Shown here: in pieces, positions 45,825-59,767 of the stretch
Numbering within the stretch: position 1 is the first letter of the stretch
How the letters are laid out: every line of letters begins with the position of its first letter
DNA from: Alisma plantago-aquatica
Lineage: Eukaryota; Streptophyta; Magnoliopsida; Alismatales; Alismataceae
Direction: 5' to 3'
DNA length: 64,000 bases
NCBI GenBank assembly: GCA_963693085.1
Contig: OY856409.1
Coordinates: 241,495,058-241,559,057 of the forward strand
Made by a program: the position numbers and the translations under genes
The notes under the pieces: generated by a model
Databases searched by the model: none
Told to the model about the DNA's origin: nothing
The model's input: only the letters and a program-made list of their open reading frames with translations

Positions 45825-46376
45825 TGTAGGAATATTGGTCGCAGATATTGAAGATAAAATCCAATTTGCCAAGACTTTCCAAAAACGGCGTCCGACGTCA
45901 GAAAAAAACCCATAATACTTTTTCAGAAAGGAAACGAGCCAGTAATTACAAATCACGGCTTTGCCGCGAGGTATACCCTCAAATCGGCGTTTGAGTCTGT
46001 TTCAGCCCAAAAATAGCAAGTTTTATGTTTTAGCAATTTCCTTTTTGTTTCCTTTGTAGTTTGAATTCCGAATTAGGAAAGTAGTTGGATTAGGATTTGT
46101 GTCAGGGTTCTCCCGACATGTATAAATACACTCTTAGTTGTAGCCATCAAGGCATCTCTTATCATTTAATAAAATTTGAGACTTGCTCTCTCTCTGTGGA
46201 TTCCATGTTGTCTTCCCCAAGTTCTGCGCTTGCAAACTTGGTTACCTTTTAAGGTTTTAGCGCTTGCTTTAATCCTGTTCTTCCACACTACGTCAGTTCT
46301 GCTATTCCTCTACTCAATAAAAAGTTCCATAGTATTCAAATTTATTTACATATATCCACGTGGTTTTTGAAAATTC
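45825..46376 (+). mobile_element. Possible Ty1/copia-type LTR remnant
   Basis: TGTAGGAATATTGGTCG near 45825 resembles a copia LTR start. Further on come TATAAATACACTC at 46121-46133 and ATTTAATAAAATTTGAG with AATAAA at 46168, a promoter and polyadenylation pair only ~50 bp apart, as in short copia LTRs. A CT-rich stretch and GC-richer sequence follow. No matching right terminus, partner LTR or coding region was found. A host promoter plus short transcript remains an alternative. Confidence 0.4.
46121..46128 (+). promoter_or_regulatory. TATA box candidate TATAAATA
   Basis: CATGTATAAATACACTC is a strong plant TATA box, with an AATAAA signal 47 bp downstream. The compact pairing fits an LTR better than an ordinary gene. 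Confidence 0.5.
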
Positions 46377-49300
46377 AATAATTACTATAACTTTCTATCA
46401 ATACATTCTTAATCAATTCCTCAATTGGTTTACTTCTTCATTATATTCCTAAAGTGAGTAAGATTTTGGGAAAATATCTAGAGCTAAGTAAACTTTCACA
46501 ATTATGAGTTGGTTTCTTGAAGAACATTTGGAAAGATTTGGATAGAATTCTTATGTGAAGGTCTCTCTCCTAGGTGAGGCCACATTTGACCGTCCTAGCA
46601 GAGTGAACCTCAAAAGCAGACATGTGTAGGAAATATTTGGAAAGAATGTTCTGAAACAATACTTAGATATCAGTATATAAAGTGATAGTTCATAAAAAAT
46701 ATAAAGTGATTTTCGATTGCCATAATACTCATTACTTGCATTATATGTCAAATTTATGATCAACCAATATAGAATACTTTGCCTTTCTATTTTTAACCAT
46801 GAACACTCAAATAGTTCATGTGTTCCTCTTCTTGCATTGTTCTTCAATGGTGCCCACATATATAGAGTATATATCAAAGTTCAATTTTCTTAAAGAAATA
46901 AGAAGTCATTTTGTTTGAACTTGAACTAATAGTTTTGTAATATTGTAATTTTAATCAAAGAGAATCTCTATAAAGTCCTATTAAAAAATAACTGATAGTT
47001 TTTTGAAGTTTTGTGAGTTCTTACATTTTATTTATTAACAATAATATTTGACATCATACAAGGATAGACCAAACCTTTTACCACAAGTTTCTTTGAATCA
47101 ACTTCAGTCAATATTCTCGTTTTTGTTGAAAATATTCTAAATCATCATTTGATGTTCGTCATTGAGATATCAAATTTCTTACTCATAGATCCATATAAAT
47201 TTCCACCTATATACCAAGGCAAGACTTAATGATTGTGAACATTGTATGTTTTGATCTGTCGTCAAAGTGCAAATCTGATTATCTATATCTCAAGAATTAA
47301 ACCTTGACTTCCTATGTAATTTTGCCTTATGGGTCATGTTTGACAAGATAATTACTTAATGGTAAGATATGGTTTCTTATTGCGTATTTTTTGCCTAAAG
47401 AACAAGATGAACTTTCTTCGACATCATTTTTCATACATATTGTTTGTAGTCAGATATAAATGATTAAAACATATAAATATAATATACTTTGAAACTATGT
47501 TTACACTTTTCTCTAGAAAACTTAATCTTGGTAAGCTTCTTTATTTGGGTGTAAAATTGGGGATATTGATTTCGTATATATAATTTGACTTGATTGTTTA
47601 GCCTTTAAGGACTTAATCTTCATTAGGTTATTTATTTAGATGTATAATTTGGGATATTTATATCATATATGTGATGACATGCATTTTCTACACCCTATAT
47701 AGAATAGGGATATAGTGAATTATGTATTTTCTAGTGACCCTATTTAACATAGAGATATAATGAACTCTCGTATTACTTCAAATGTAATTAAATTCGGTTT
47801 TAGAAAATAAGTATCAATAGGTTGATGGAGAAAATAAATAATACATAATTAGAAATAGAGATGCCGCCTTTTTGTTAAAAAAACACACAATTGATACACT
47901 TTGATGCATTTTAAAGGTAGGATGTGAACTCTTCACACAATATCTTTAGATAAGATGGGATCAAATCCATATTTTCCACCAACCTAGTGACTTAGAACTC
48001 TATAATGGTTATCTAAAAAATTTGAATGCCAATAGTTTTTACTTGCAATCCAATCTAGTGATGTGTGAAGAGTTTAATTATGAAAACTGTTATAAAAAAA
48101 TGCCTAAATCTACTTTCTAAATTTTTGAAGTAGTATGCCAATTAACTCAAAAAAATTTATCCCAAGTCATTTAATGAAAATAAAGAATTTTCTCTTTAGA
48201 AATATTCGATAAAAATTCAAATATGGAGAAGATTATCATACCCCATGCACAATAATGACACACAATAAATAATAAATTTGATAAATGTATGCTTATTTTT
48301 CATTGACACTCTTTCTATAAAAAACTACTGGTCATTCTGGATGAACTATGTTATGACTCAGTTCACGAATTAAATATGATAAAAACCATTTATTGATGTA
48401 AAGGTTTTTTTAATAAATGGCATTTTTTGCTATACAAATTTCTTTCATATGATGTACACTCTATGTATGTATTATACATGTTTGCTTCATTTTAAAATAT
48501 ATGTAAGTACTTTGAAGTGTTTCAAGGTTAGTCTACTTGATGTATATTTAGCAATCATAGTTTAGTTCCTAAAATGATTGTCTAATCCTTTTCTACACGT
48601 AACTAAATGAGAAAACAAACTAAGAAATTTACCAACTTTTAGAGGGAAACCTTCATAAGACATGCTTTCTTTGTGAGTTTTCTGCATAGTTTGTCCATCA
48701 CTTCATCGCATAATTGATTGTAAAATATTTTATGAAAAAAACTACTAAATGGAAAAAGAATCATCCCAAATGTTGACGTGCATCACTGGATGTTCAAAAG
48801 ATGGAGATCACCTGAAATATTTTGATGATAAATTTCTATTCATTGTTACAATCACACTTATCATAGAAAATAAATGTTCACTTATATAATTTTAACCTTA
48901 TATAGTGATACAATAATTTTATTTATCGTGAGTGTGCCAAACAGCCATGTTTTACCAATAACAACTACTTTCATTTTCTAATTAATGAAATCACCTTTTA
49001 GATTATGTGCCACATTTCCCATTAAATTTTATAATATTAATATATATATGCATTTTCAATGATCTTTTATTATATTATATAACAATTACATCTTGAAAAA
49101 TTTATTCTAAATGTTATTACATTATACCCATTTATATTAAACTTATTTTTGACTAGAATATTTTTCTCAATTTTTTAACTACTCAAGCATGTCCCAGTGA
49201 TTTGTTTCTAATTTTGTTTTACATATTTTAAATTAGCATACATCAACAATGATGGAATATCATTCATTACTAATTATCTTGTTATAACTACAATGTTTTA

Positions 49301-50310
49301 CATAATAAATATTCTGAAATGAACTTGTCACACATGTATATATTGAATTTATGTAAAGGGTTAAGTACATATTATCCATCTTAAATTAGGAATGTAAAGC
49401 AAATATATGATCACTCAATGCATACTAACGCTAACCCAATAACATGATGAGTATATTTAATATCCTCAATTTCAATTTTCCATCAGACATTTAAATTTAC
49501 AAAAGACATTATTTAGTATCTCCAGTACCCATTATGTAATTTGTCTAAATCTAGTTTAATGCAAGATCTTAACCCTCATGCCCTTAAGAAAAACTAATTG
49601 GACAATATTCCTAAGATTAGTTGTGATACAAAAAGTATAATACTTACGTGTTTATTTTACATGCTATGATGGATAATTTCAATGAACCATAACGATCACT
49701 GTGGTGTGGTACTACTATTATATTTTAAAATATTTTCTTTGCAACAAAGAACCATGTCATTGTTGCTCTCTCTGCCATGGCTAAAAATCACAAATGAAGA
49801 TGATTGATTCGTCTTGGGTTTTAGAGCATTTTGAACGAAGTCTTTTTTTTGTCATGTAAATAATGTTCTAAAAAATGACATTCTACATTTTATTACTAAA
49901 ATAGTAATCAAATAATTTTATAGGAAATAGCTTGAGAAATGACATCATCTTGGCATAAACTTTTACTACTATAACAACATAAAAAACTAAGAAGCGATGA
50001 AAATTGATACCATTGAGTGTAGAATTATTGATATACCACCAAGTGTTTGATTTTGGACTATGCTTTTTTTTTGGTATCTGATCAATTTGGCTCTTCTTAG
50101 AAAGATTCCTTGACTGAAAAATTAATACCAGGAATCATTATTGTTAAAAAAAGACACTTCACAACTATTTTCATCAAAGTATAAGAAATTAAATAATCAA
50201 AAGCATTAACATAAATGTGACCTCCTACAAGGTTATGAGGTTTGTAAGCTTACATTGGTGATGATGGTTGGATTGATCATGGCATTATCTGTTTACAACT
50301 TGTGTATGAA
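46377..50310. other. Long AT-rich stretch, nothing recognised
   Basis: About 3.9 kb with very few frames above 60 codons (one of 108 on the minus strand at 46551-46877, no known domain). No tandem array, LTR terminus or inverted repeat could be supported. Confidence 0.5.
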
Positions 50311-50319
50311 GACAGTTTT

Positions 50320-51020
50320 GCACTGGCAGTCGTGATCAACCTGGATACAACTTTCTCGTCTGTGGTCATGTGGGTGCATTTCTAAGTGGAGATCAACGTC
50401 AACGACCAGGGGGTCACGTGCATCAGAGACCAGACAACTTTTAGACAACAGCATTTGTGCATCATCACCATCCCGACCTACTTAAACTTAGGCGCATGTG
50501 ATAAGATACACCAAGCTCATTGCAAGACTCAATATCTAGAGTATCAATGTATCATCAACCAGCCAAAGTCAACAGTGCTCGCCTACGGGATTGACAAGAA
50601 GAGAGAATCTGAGTTTTGGGTTAATTCAGCCACAATGCCAAACCAACACTACTTTCAGATACTTGAGAGCACCAAATCCATCCTAATCTTTTGTACTTGG
50701 CAGAGGAACCTTCCGGGTCTGGTTCTTCACCGTTGACAAATTAAAACCATGCAACAGATGAAGGCTTCCAACCCGGTTGCCTACGCACTTGCCAAGAAGA
50801 AACCAACAATCTTTGTGTTGATTCAACGGCCACACCGTGCTTACACTTCCATAAACTGTAACAAAGAAATATCATGGTAGTCATTGCCCTCAATGGGGAA
50901 ACCTTTGACGTCTAGTTCCTAAACGTATAGAACTCTAAGGCCACCAATGATGACACCATACAACAAGTCAAGGTCACCAATAATGATGCTTATCTGGTGA
51001 GGGTGGATCCAATAATCGTG
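50320..51020 (+). pseudogene. HSP70 family ATPase-domain pseudogene, deleted and internally duplicated
   Basis: HSP70 chaperones bind ATP through an N-terminal actin-like domain. Here AVVINLDTTFSSVVMWVHF (from 50326) matches the phosphate-1 region (family: IGIDLGTTYSCVGVW), followed after a stop (50383-50385) by VEINVNDQG (family: EIIANDQG). In the same frame TIPTYLN matches TVPAYFN, and IINQPKSTVLAYGIDKK (50530-50598) matches IINEPTAAAIAYGLDKK. Roughly 100 residues between NDQG and the VPAYFN block are missing. Past a frameshift, LGRGTFRVWFFTVD (near 50700) matches GGGTFDVSLLTID. A second, weaker run follows: VAYALAKK (50776) and GETFDV (898-906 of the 50 kb block), then KATNDDT and KVTNNDAYL (family: KATNGDTHL). 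Everything after the nucleotide-binding region is absent. It is not functional. Confidence 0.82.
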
Positions 51021-52880
51021 ATAGTGTTCAGTAGGAATAAATCAAGTAAATTGTAGGGTTTCAAAGGAATAATCTATATATAAAGGATGGGCGTGATCAC
51101 CTATTTTACCTGTGCAAGATATGATTTCTTCTATTACAAGATAATAGTAGGAACACAGTCTGCTAAATAGGTGATAGGATGGAAGGAGTCAAAATGTTTA
51201 CGATCATCTAGTAAGAATAGAAATCACAGTTTTCCATAAGAGACTGGACGGGAAAGAGTCCAAATGTTTACGATAATCTATCATGGATGGAAACGAGTGG
51301 TCACGTTTAGATTGATAGAATAGTAGATTTGATCTTCTCAATTTGGAATTGCTTCCCATTATTTCTAACAAGAAATGGCTAAGGGTAAATGCTTGTTTGT
51401 AGGATGTTTCCTTATAGTATTGACGACTAATAATCCTTGGGAGTTTGCCACATGATCACTAAGAAATGATTCTATCTCACTCCTAAACATACCTCCTACA
51501 TCTTGAGAGCATATATTTATTTCAAACTAATATGCAATACCACAACATTATCATTGGTTAAAATCTAAAAAAAAATTCCAATGTGTTATGGTGAAATCAT
51601 AAAAATAAACCTAAGACCTTGAGAGGTGCACTAGTTTCGTTCCTCATGTCTTCTCTCCCAGTAAATGATTTTCACCTAATAACACATGTATAGAGTTAGT
51701 GTCTTGGGCTTGGAACTTAGATGCTAGCTTGAATGAGCATGCCTTATATTTTGGATCTTAGAAAAACACATGTTGGAGATAAACAAAAGGTTGGATTTGT
51801 GCTAAGGTCCAAGACCTCATAGGGTGTGCAGAAGGACCATGGTCTATATAATGTGTCTCAAAAAAATCTTTCCAATGTGAAAAAATGGCCGAAGTCTGAG
51901 TGAGGTCAACAAACATGGCATGCATGCAGACCATACCCTTACAGAATGTCACATAAAGAAAAACCAAAATCCTTACCTCACAAGGATCACTTGCAACTAT
52001 GGTACTAGATTCATAACTGGACTTATCACTGTGGTTGTAGTCAATTTTAGGAATTGATGGAGTGGTTCCTATTGTCAGTTCATAAAATAGAGTCACCACC
52101 ATGTTTTAAAGAAAGAACGAAGAAAGAAACAAAAGTGTACTTCACCATTATGAAATCAGATTGATAAGGAAAAATCAATATGAAGAAAGATACTTCACCA
52201 TGTTGCACATGTAAAAGTGTTAGGAACCCCATGACACCCTTTCAATATTGCTAATCCCCAAGGGTAAACTAAATTTTATTTTTTTATGATTGGATTTTAT
52301 TCTCAAAGTAAATAAATAATCTCACAAGAAAGAGGAACAAGAATATCATATGAAATATCATCAATCTCGGGTGACCATATCATTGCATAAAAGCAAAATT
52401 AGAAATGAGGAGGGGTGCCCGACATTATGGTTAACCAATTCTCTGTTGCTGAAAGATAAAGAGGGATAAGATGGATCATAATCTACTTTCTATCTAAAAA
52501 AAATACACATTCACTCTTGGATCTTGAGGTGGAATATAAGATGCTAATGTTTTCCCAAATGAAGATGTCACCTTTGGTCCTGATTTCCAACCCAGGGGCT
52601 TGGTATGGGGTCTTGATCTTCTATCCTCTCTAAAATAGGTCACAACTAGATTGGTGGGTGATGAGAAGGTGATAATTGGTGTAATTGGAGGCCAAGTTGC
52701 TAGTTATATGAAAAGAAAGACATAATCTAGGGTTTAAGTGGAGCCTTCATGAAACCAAAATGTGATTGGTTGCTGGTGTGAATGTGCCAAGTCAGTGTCA
52801 TACCTTCCAATGGCCAGGATGTGCCTCTACATGCCGCTTTGTTGGCAAATCAAAGTTGTCAAAGGGGATACGTTACTGGT
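51021..52880. other. Unassigned stretch, one unrecognised minus-strand frame
   Basis: The longest frame (114 codons, minus, 51758-52102) begins MVVTLFYELTIGTTP and contains FSHWKDFFETHYIDHGPSAH. I do not recognise it and see no supporting gene structure. It could be a decayed retroelement piece. Confidence 0.35.
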
Positions 52881-53065
52881 GCATGCCTAGTCTTCTAAAA
52901 TCTTCTAAGTGTGTTTAAATGATGCTCTATTGACCGGTGAAAGTAGAACAAAATAGGGTGTACACCAGTGTGTGCCTCATCTTCTAAAGGCTTTTGATTT
53001 TATTTAAAGATACTGTGTTGACTAGTCAAAGAAAGGTGCATTCTTAGTCTGCACCCGTCATCTTA
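52881..53065. repeat. Degenerate tandem repeat, ~80-90 bp, about 2-3 units
   Basis: GCATGCCTAGTCTTCTAAA (52881) recurs as TGTGCCTCATCTTCTAAAG (52971) and, weakly, TGCACCCGTCATCTT (about 53049). Intervening TTTAAATGATGCTCTATTGAC and TTTAAAGATACTGTGTTGAC blocks align in the first two units. Confidence 0.65.
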
Positions 53066-54074
53066 ACTATGCATTGGTTTTAATTGTCATACCATAGACT
53101 AAATCATGATGGGTTCAAATACATAAAAAGTGGTATGATCACCTCGTAGATAGTCGACTTGATGTGGTCATCTTAGTAGCTAATTCATGCTATGGTGGGA
53201 CTTGATCCTAAACATGAACAAGGATAACATAAAGAATTATGCTTGGGCTTCACTACATGGGTGATTCGAATAGCTTGCTCTATGTGATGGGAACCATGTT
53301 ATGAAACTATCTTGGATCAAGGCGTGACTATATCCAAGTAAGTTAGTCTATAGCAGAAGTTCCAACAATTAGACATCTGTTGTGGTTGACATCCTTTGTG
53401 TTTAACAGAAAATGATGTATGATTTATACCAGTATGAACTTTACTCGTGTAAGATTTAGGATTCTTTGGGTTAATTATTCAGTAACTTTCAATCACAATA
53501 ATTGTTAAATAGTATCATGATATTCAATTACACATCTAGTCAAAATTAGCATGGTTAGTTGGATTTTTTGAGTTTATCTTTGATTCACCTATATGTATCT
53601 TGACGTCCATCACGACGTTACTCCAAGAGATAAGATGTTCATATCACTTTGTCCCACTTCAAGATAACCTATAGTATCTTTCAATCATATTTTGGTGACT
53701 ACCATTACACTTATAGTTTATCACCAAATCATTTTTCATTTTAATGTTTTTTTAGAATTTTTCATATTATTTAGTAATCATTTGATTTTAACTTGTTCGG
53801 AAATAGGATTATGCAAACCCTTCAAATTGAGTGTCAAAAATGAAATGAATGGACTAGTGTACTAGTGCCTTTGAGTTGGCCTTTGTTTGTGCGGATTTCC
53901 TCATGTTTGTAGGGGATGGACACTTCACCAACTACATCATGAGGTAGTACACAATATTCCGTACATTTTATAGTTACCTCTAGCTCTATATAGATCGTTA
54001 TTGGTTAGGCTAAAGTATTCAGTCAATGAAGAGGTTATTTAATTATCAGATTTATAGAGCCTAAGGATCTCTTA
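53066..54074. other. Unassigned stretch before the family B element
   Basis: No feature is supported. It ends at the left terminus of the family B LTR. Confidence 0.4.
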
Positions 54075-57000
54075 TATAAAGAGTATGACCTAAGAGGGGA
54101 TCCGCTTCTCACTAAATAGAGATATAAAACTATCCTATTGTAAAAATAGAGGAAAGGAGGAATTTTATTATTTACCAAATGGCATACACAAATTTCAAAG
54201 CATCAAATTTATAAGAAGCATAAATGAAACTATTACAAAGTTATATCTTATTTCATTTACAATTATTTATGATTATAAAAGGTAATACTACAAACCATAT
54301 GGGTAATACTATTAGTACATCAACCCTAAGTCCAAAGGATGACCCGTCCATTTGAAGATATTCTCTTTTTGATATCATAAAGGAGATCTTCATGAATTAT
54401 TCTCATCTAATTCACCTACACTTGTGTAGTTTGGGAACAATACCCAGAAAAATAGCAAACAAAGGGTATGCATCAGTAATCAATGAGTATGTTCACAATA
54501 AATATATTTGGAAATTTTTATTTTAACTAGGCTTAAAAATGTGGAGGTGTTACCATTCAAGAGGGTTATTAACAAGTATGTAAGTTCAAGAAGATATAAA
54601 CAATAAAATTAGGCATCTTAAAAAAATAGAATATCATAAAATTCCTTTCCATAGTTGTTTCATAAAATTACAAATAAAAATTGATACATGCATAAAAGAG
54701 ATAAACCGGATATCTAAAATTGAGCCATAAACACCATTGGATCATGGCCTGAAAGAAATTAGGATGGAAACACACACCAAGGGAAGAATACGCATGCCCT
54801 ATAATATGAGTGGTTGTACACATGCACCTCTACTCTAGATAAAATGTCTAACATCCAACATTCATTATTAAAAAGAAAAACATAAAGTTCAATAATATTT
54901 CATTTTCCAAGTAGAAAGGCAAATGGGGTCATAAACCATATGTTCAAAGGAATCAATGAATAACATGGGAATTTTAGAATTTCTAAAAGGAATAATAAGT
55001 TTGTTAAATAAAAGAAAATTTCCTCAACTTAGGAAAAATGGGTTAAAGTCAAATAAATGTCCAAATTAAAATAGAATTCACACATACCTGATTCTCATGG
55101 CTAAAGATGAACTCTAATAGAATATTTTGGTCCACCAGGACAACTTTTCACCCTAGAAGCATATTAGATATATCAGTGAAACCAAGTCAAACAAGTGTAT
55201 AGAATCCTATTTTAGATTTTCATTTTTTATTATTCTAGTCCTAATCACTTAATGACATGTGAGGGATATGTTTTTGATTACTTAAGGGGGTGATAAAAAT
55301 GATGACTATAGATATTAAATTGTTATAGTTTCAAAAATCACCTAGGCTGGTGAGAAGGGTTGAGGGTTTCATATGTAATGGTAATAAGATTTCTATACAT
55401 ATTTTCTAACTAACAATTATCGATAATGCTAATGTGATATTTAACCATTTTTATAAAAACCTATATATACTAATATGTATAACACATAGATAATGTATCT
55501 TTTAATTTGGGGCATCATTAATACCACAATTTATACATATATGTATACTCTACTTATAATTTAATTTATTGTTGACATATTACAGTTTACAATGTAAACC
55601 TACATGACTACTTGTCTACTAACTTAGTGGTGTACAAGAATTATTACATGTATATACATTTTTATCTCATTAGGTTAGATAATTATTTAAGAAATTGAAC
55701 TTCTGACTAAGATTAGTTGTATTGACATATTTCCAAGTATTTTTACGCAATTCTCTTAAGATTTCCAAATTTGTATTAGATTATTTCTGCAATTAGAAAA
55801 CATAGTAGGTGTAGAGAATCCCTCTAATATATGGAATAGTCATATGCTTCATATTTAGTCCTATGCTTCATATATCATGCTTACCATATACACTATGCCT
55901 ATCTCATGATTATCATAATCTAGTTGTTTGACTATTTTAGATCTAAAAGAGAGAGATGAGTACTCACAAGGAGCTGGGATGAAGTAGGTTCCAAGAGATC
56001 TTCAGGCCTACTCCCAGGATGATTTATGATGTTATTTGGTGTGCCCACCCACAAGAGTTTAGTACTAGCCTGAAGGCTATCCTACATGACCAAGTATCTA
56101 CTACCCAGTCCGATAAGCAATAAGTCTTCTGGCTGCAACAAAGGAAGCATGTTGTCTTCAGTCTTTGATATTTAACCAAAGGTGAAGGAGGGTAGGTGGA
56201 GGCTATGGAATAGAAGGAGCTCATCACGTGGGGATTTAGACCATCACACCCCCAAGTTGATGTTTGGAAAGTCTTCATCGAGGTTCACAATAGGTAGAAG
56301 GAGGAACAATTACATTGGAGATAGACCCGATTTGATAATGGAGTCGAATATAGTTTTGTGATCATGATGGTCCTGTGAATTCTTGTACCAGGAGATAATG
56401 TAGGCCACTGCAAAATTGGTCAAGACTCCTCTTTGTTAGCCAATGGCATCAAAGCTGTAGAACATGGGAGTGATTGTGTTGTTCTCTAACATACCCTTGA
56501 GTTTACGGACAAGAGGAGAAGATTGTAGATGAGATTCTTGGGAATACACAAGATGGGGAGAGGATGCAGGAGAAAAATGGGTGGCATGGAAGATGACTAC
56601 TAGATCTAGCCGTTAACATAGGGGTGAAGTAGAAGACATGGTGTCATGAAGGCGTCAGGTCAGGGCTATGATGGCTAGGCTTCTAGGTAAATAAGTTTAA
56701 GAGGAAGAGAAGAAACAAAGTAGGTAGAAATGAAGAAGCGGAGAAGCATGAGTAGAGGAATATGTAGAGGGTGGAGAGAGAAATGATACCTGATGAAGGG
56801 TGGAGGATGCTACTTCCACATGTGAGGGATATGAAAAATGGACAAATGCTTTACAAAAAAATCTCAACAATGTGAGAAGAAAATTGTCGCTTCTGCAACA
56901 AATTATAAAGAATCTTACAACAAGCAAAAAATTAGGTATATATATCAAAAATTTCCTATTTAATTAATTAAATGGGGAAATAATAGTGTCTGATTGGCCT

Positions 57001-57410
57001 AAAATATGGCAAGTTGGCTAATCAAGATATGGAAAACTTAATTTTAATGTCAACTCCACCAATTAATAACATTTGATATTTTTTTAGGTTAATTAATTAT
57101 ACATCTGTTCTCTTTCTTAATCAATAAATATACATTATTTTTACATTTCTATATACTTTTATCAAATATGATCATAATGGTGCTATTTTTTCAATTGAGG
57201 ATAAAAACAAATTATTTGGTGTATCTATATAATTGACCCATCAATATGAATTCATTTTGTTGTTTTGTTCTATTTTTTCTGACATAAGTGATAGTTATGT
57301 ACTTATGGAATCAGTTGACAATAATTATTTCTTATTCATTCTAACTTAATAGAAAGGGGGTCGAGAAAAATTGAGGAATCAACTGCAAACCTAGATTCAG
57401 GTATGTTACA
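54075..57410 (-). mobile_element. Family B LTR, 3' LTR of an old minus-strand element (3,336 bp)
   Basis: The left end TATAAAGAGTATGACC aligns with TGTAAAGAGTAGGACCC at 62504. Homology continues through ACTAAATAGAGA (54110 and 62549), GGAGGAATTTTATTATTT (54157 and 62589), ACATGCATAAAAGAGATA (54687 and 63653) and CATTGGATCATGG (54734 and 63701). The right end TATGTTACA at 57410 is followed by a gypsy-type pol tail, marking the LTR/internal junction. Divergence from the partner LTR is considerable, so the insertion is old. Minus frames of 83-84 codons inside it are unrecognised. Confidence 0.75.
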
Positions 57411-59164
57411 ACACCCCATACCTTAAAGAGGATTTCATCCTCAAAATCAATCCATAATTTTCTGGGTGTACTAAGTCATTCTTCCAAACAAATCTAAGGT
57501 TTCATTACATATAATATAGTGAGTTGTGGTACACCACTCCATGTCATACTTATAGCCAAAACCCATGATTAAGCTACATTACTTCATGCATCAAGTCTCC
57601 ATTTGTCTTCTCATATAATATTTTGAGCTAAGGTTACACCAAAATATAGTATTATCTTATGTATCATGAAAAAGTCATTTCTTTTATTATTAGGAAATTA
57701 GGATTAAATTGTAAGATCAAGTTCTGTTAGGAAACATGTCTTACTATCCACATTCAAGCATTTTAATGTATTGAAGCAACTAGTGAACTAGTCTTCCAGG
57801 GTTTTTAGTATATACAATAAATTACATACTATATGAGAGTGTACTTAAATACTTTTTGCCAAAGTTTTTTCTATTATAATGCATGTAATATGCAAGTTTG
57901 ATAACTTTTACATACTTACTATGCTCAACCAGGATTCTAGGATAGGGTTATCCATATTGCTTTATTATAGACAATCAGGGAGTATAGGGGCATTAAGTTC
58001 AAACTTATAGGAACCATAATCCCATTTTTTAGTAACATACTATCTAGTTTATACCAGTTTTAATAGAACTAGATAAACTTTAAAGTCTTGTTTTAAACAT
58101 TCAACCAACATTCATGATATCCAAATGGAAATGTCTACCCACTTAGCCTGGATAGGTGGTATTTATATTAGTTACCAAGTATTACTTTTTTCAACCTCTA
58201 TTTGGTTCAGTCAGTCAATAAATTAAGTTACACTCCTAATCATTAATTCATAACAACATTTCTCATAAAAAAGGATTATCTAATAATCGAACTAGCCATA
58301 TAGAGAGAGGCAATATAGGTAGATCAAACAATTCATAAATATCTAAAACATCATCTCCTTAGACTCTACTTTGTGCTTAGGCTCAGGTGTTAGGGTTGAA
58401 TATTTCAATTATGGGGTTCTACACTATATGTTTTTTCTACAAATCAAGCTTTAATTGTGGTAGAGACTTGGTTCCAAAAATCATCAACAAAATCTATAGA
58501 CTTGTCTTTTAATACATAAAACTTAATAACGAAAATAAGTTTACCGATAAAACCTTTACGATGAAAATCCAAAATTGGCGCTAAAATCAATACAAGAACC
58601 AAGTCATTCACTTTCCTAAACACAACATATATACTATTAATAGGTCATCACTTCATTCCACTAATAGGGTCGAATTATGTAAAAACTAGAAAGTTTATAT
58701 GATTGTATCTCTATTCTGTAATCCATAGGATGAAGGAGGATTAAAATTATTATGCATAATCAATTATCAAACCCTAATAAGGTACAACATCCACCATTCC
58801 TCACTTCTTGCTAAGCATATCCTACATTACCTTATTTAAATAAATAGGGGAGCCATACAATCCTCTAAAACTATATGAAGGGATTAGGGTTTTCCAATCA
58901 GTTGGTAATTAACAACCAAAGCACCTTCACAAGTCAATATAAACTATATAGTCAAATAACCCAACCAATTACACTCTGGTGATGAGAGAGATGTAAAGTT
59001 AAGAATTTTTAATGAATGTTATAATTTTCCTCAATTAATTCTCATGCAAAAAAGTTTCCCAACATAGTAGGGGAAGTATCCATCCCTGGAGCTTTGGGCA
59101 TAGCTATTTCGAGATAACTACATGTTAGAGAAGGCAAGGCCTTATCATTTAGCAATAAGGTAAC
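57411..59164 (-). other. Family B internal region, 3' part: pol-tail relic then decayed sequence
   Basis: In sense the last ~40 bp read GATTTTGAGGATGAAATCC then TCTTTAAGGTATGGGGTGT, which is the typical end of a plant gypsy polyprotein followed by the polypurine region. No RT, integrase or gag motif is left in the rest. It is interrupted at 59165 by LTR copy A5. Confidence 0.6.
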
Positions 59165-59767
59165 TGTAAGGCCCCTAACACTTCTTAATCTTTAAACATA
59201 ATATGTTTAGAATAATTGGATTAATTAGATGCTTAAATCTTGATAGAAAACCTTGTTTTGTTTTGTCACACCAAATGATAAAACTATGTTTAAAATGTAA
59301 TCAAAATCATATCCATTATGTTGAAGTTACCAATGTATGCAACTTGTGGTCTTTTATGTAATTACCTATTTCTGGTAGTATGAACAAGGATGTGAAACTT
59401 ACTTAAATTTATCCATGATTTGCATAAAATGTTATAATTTTACTTCTCCTTTGGATGCTTTTGAACCTTTCATTATCAAAGTTACAATGTTTTGGTAAGA
59501 TGGTGCATGCTGTTATTGGTCGATAGTTTTTGTCTTTCCCCTGTGCTTGATGGGTTTCTCTGTGGTCGATGGACTCTTTGGTGACCTATGGGATTTCGGT
59601 GTCTGGCAGAAACTTGGATCTGGTGGTCCATGATTTTTGGTAGTCAATGAGTTTTTGGTGACGATTAGGTTTTGGTTTTTGATAGTTTTCCTAACCAATG
59701 AGGTCACAGTTCTCAACATGACTTAGGTTGATTGGCATTCTGACTGAAGGGTTTCCTGGGTCAACCC

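Noticed and set aside
50386..50736. The 116-codon open frame as a functional HSP70-like protein
   Set aside because: It starts at GTG after an in-frame stop, lacks about 100 residues of the ATPase domain, and ends at a frameshift before the GGGTFDV motif can be read.
51758..52102. 114-codon minus-strand frame as a gene
   Set aside because: No recognisable domain or codon-use signal, and no promoter or splice context. It is kept only as an unrecognised frame.
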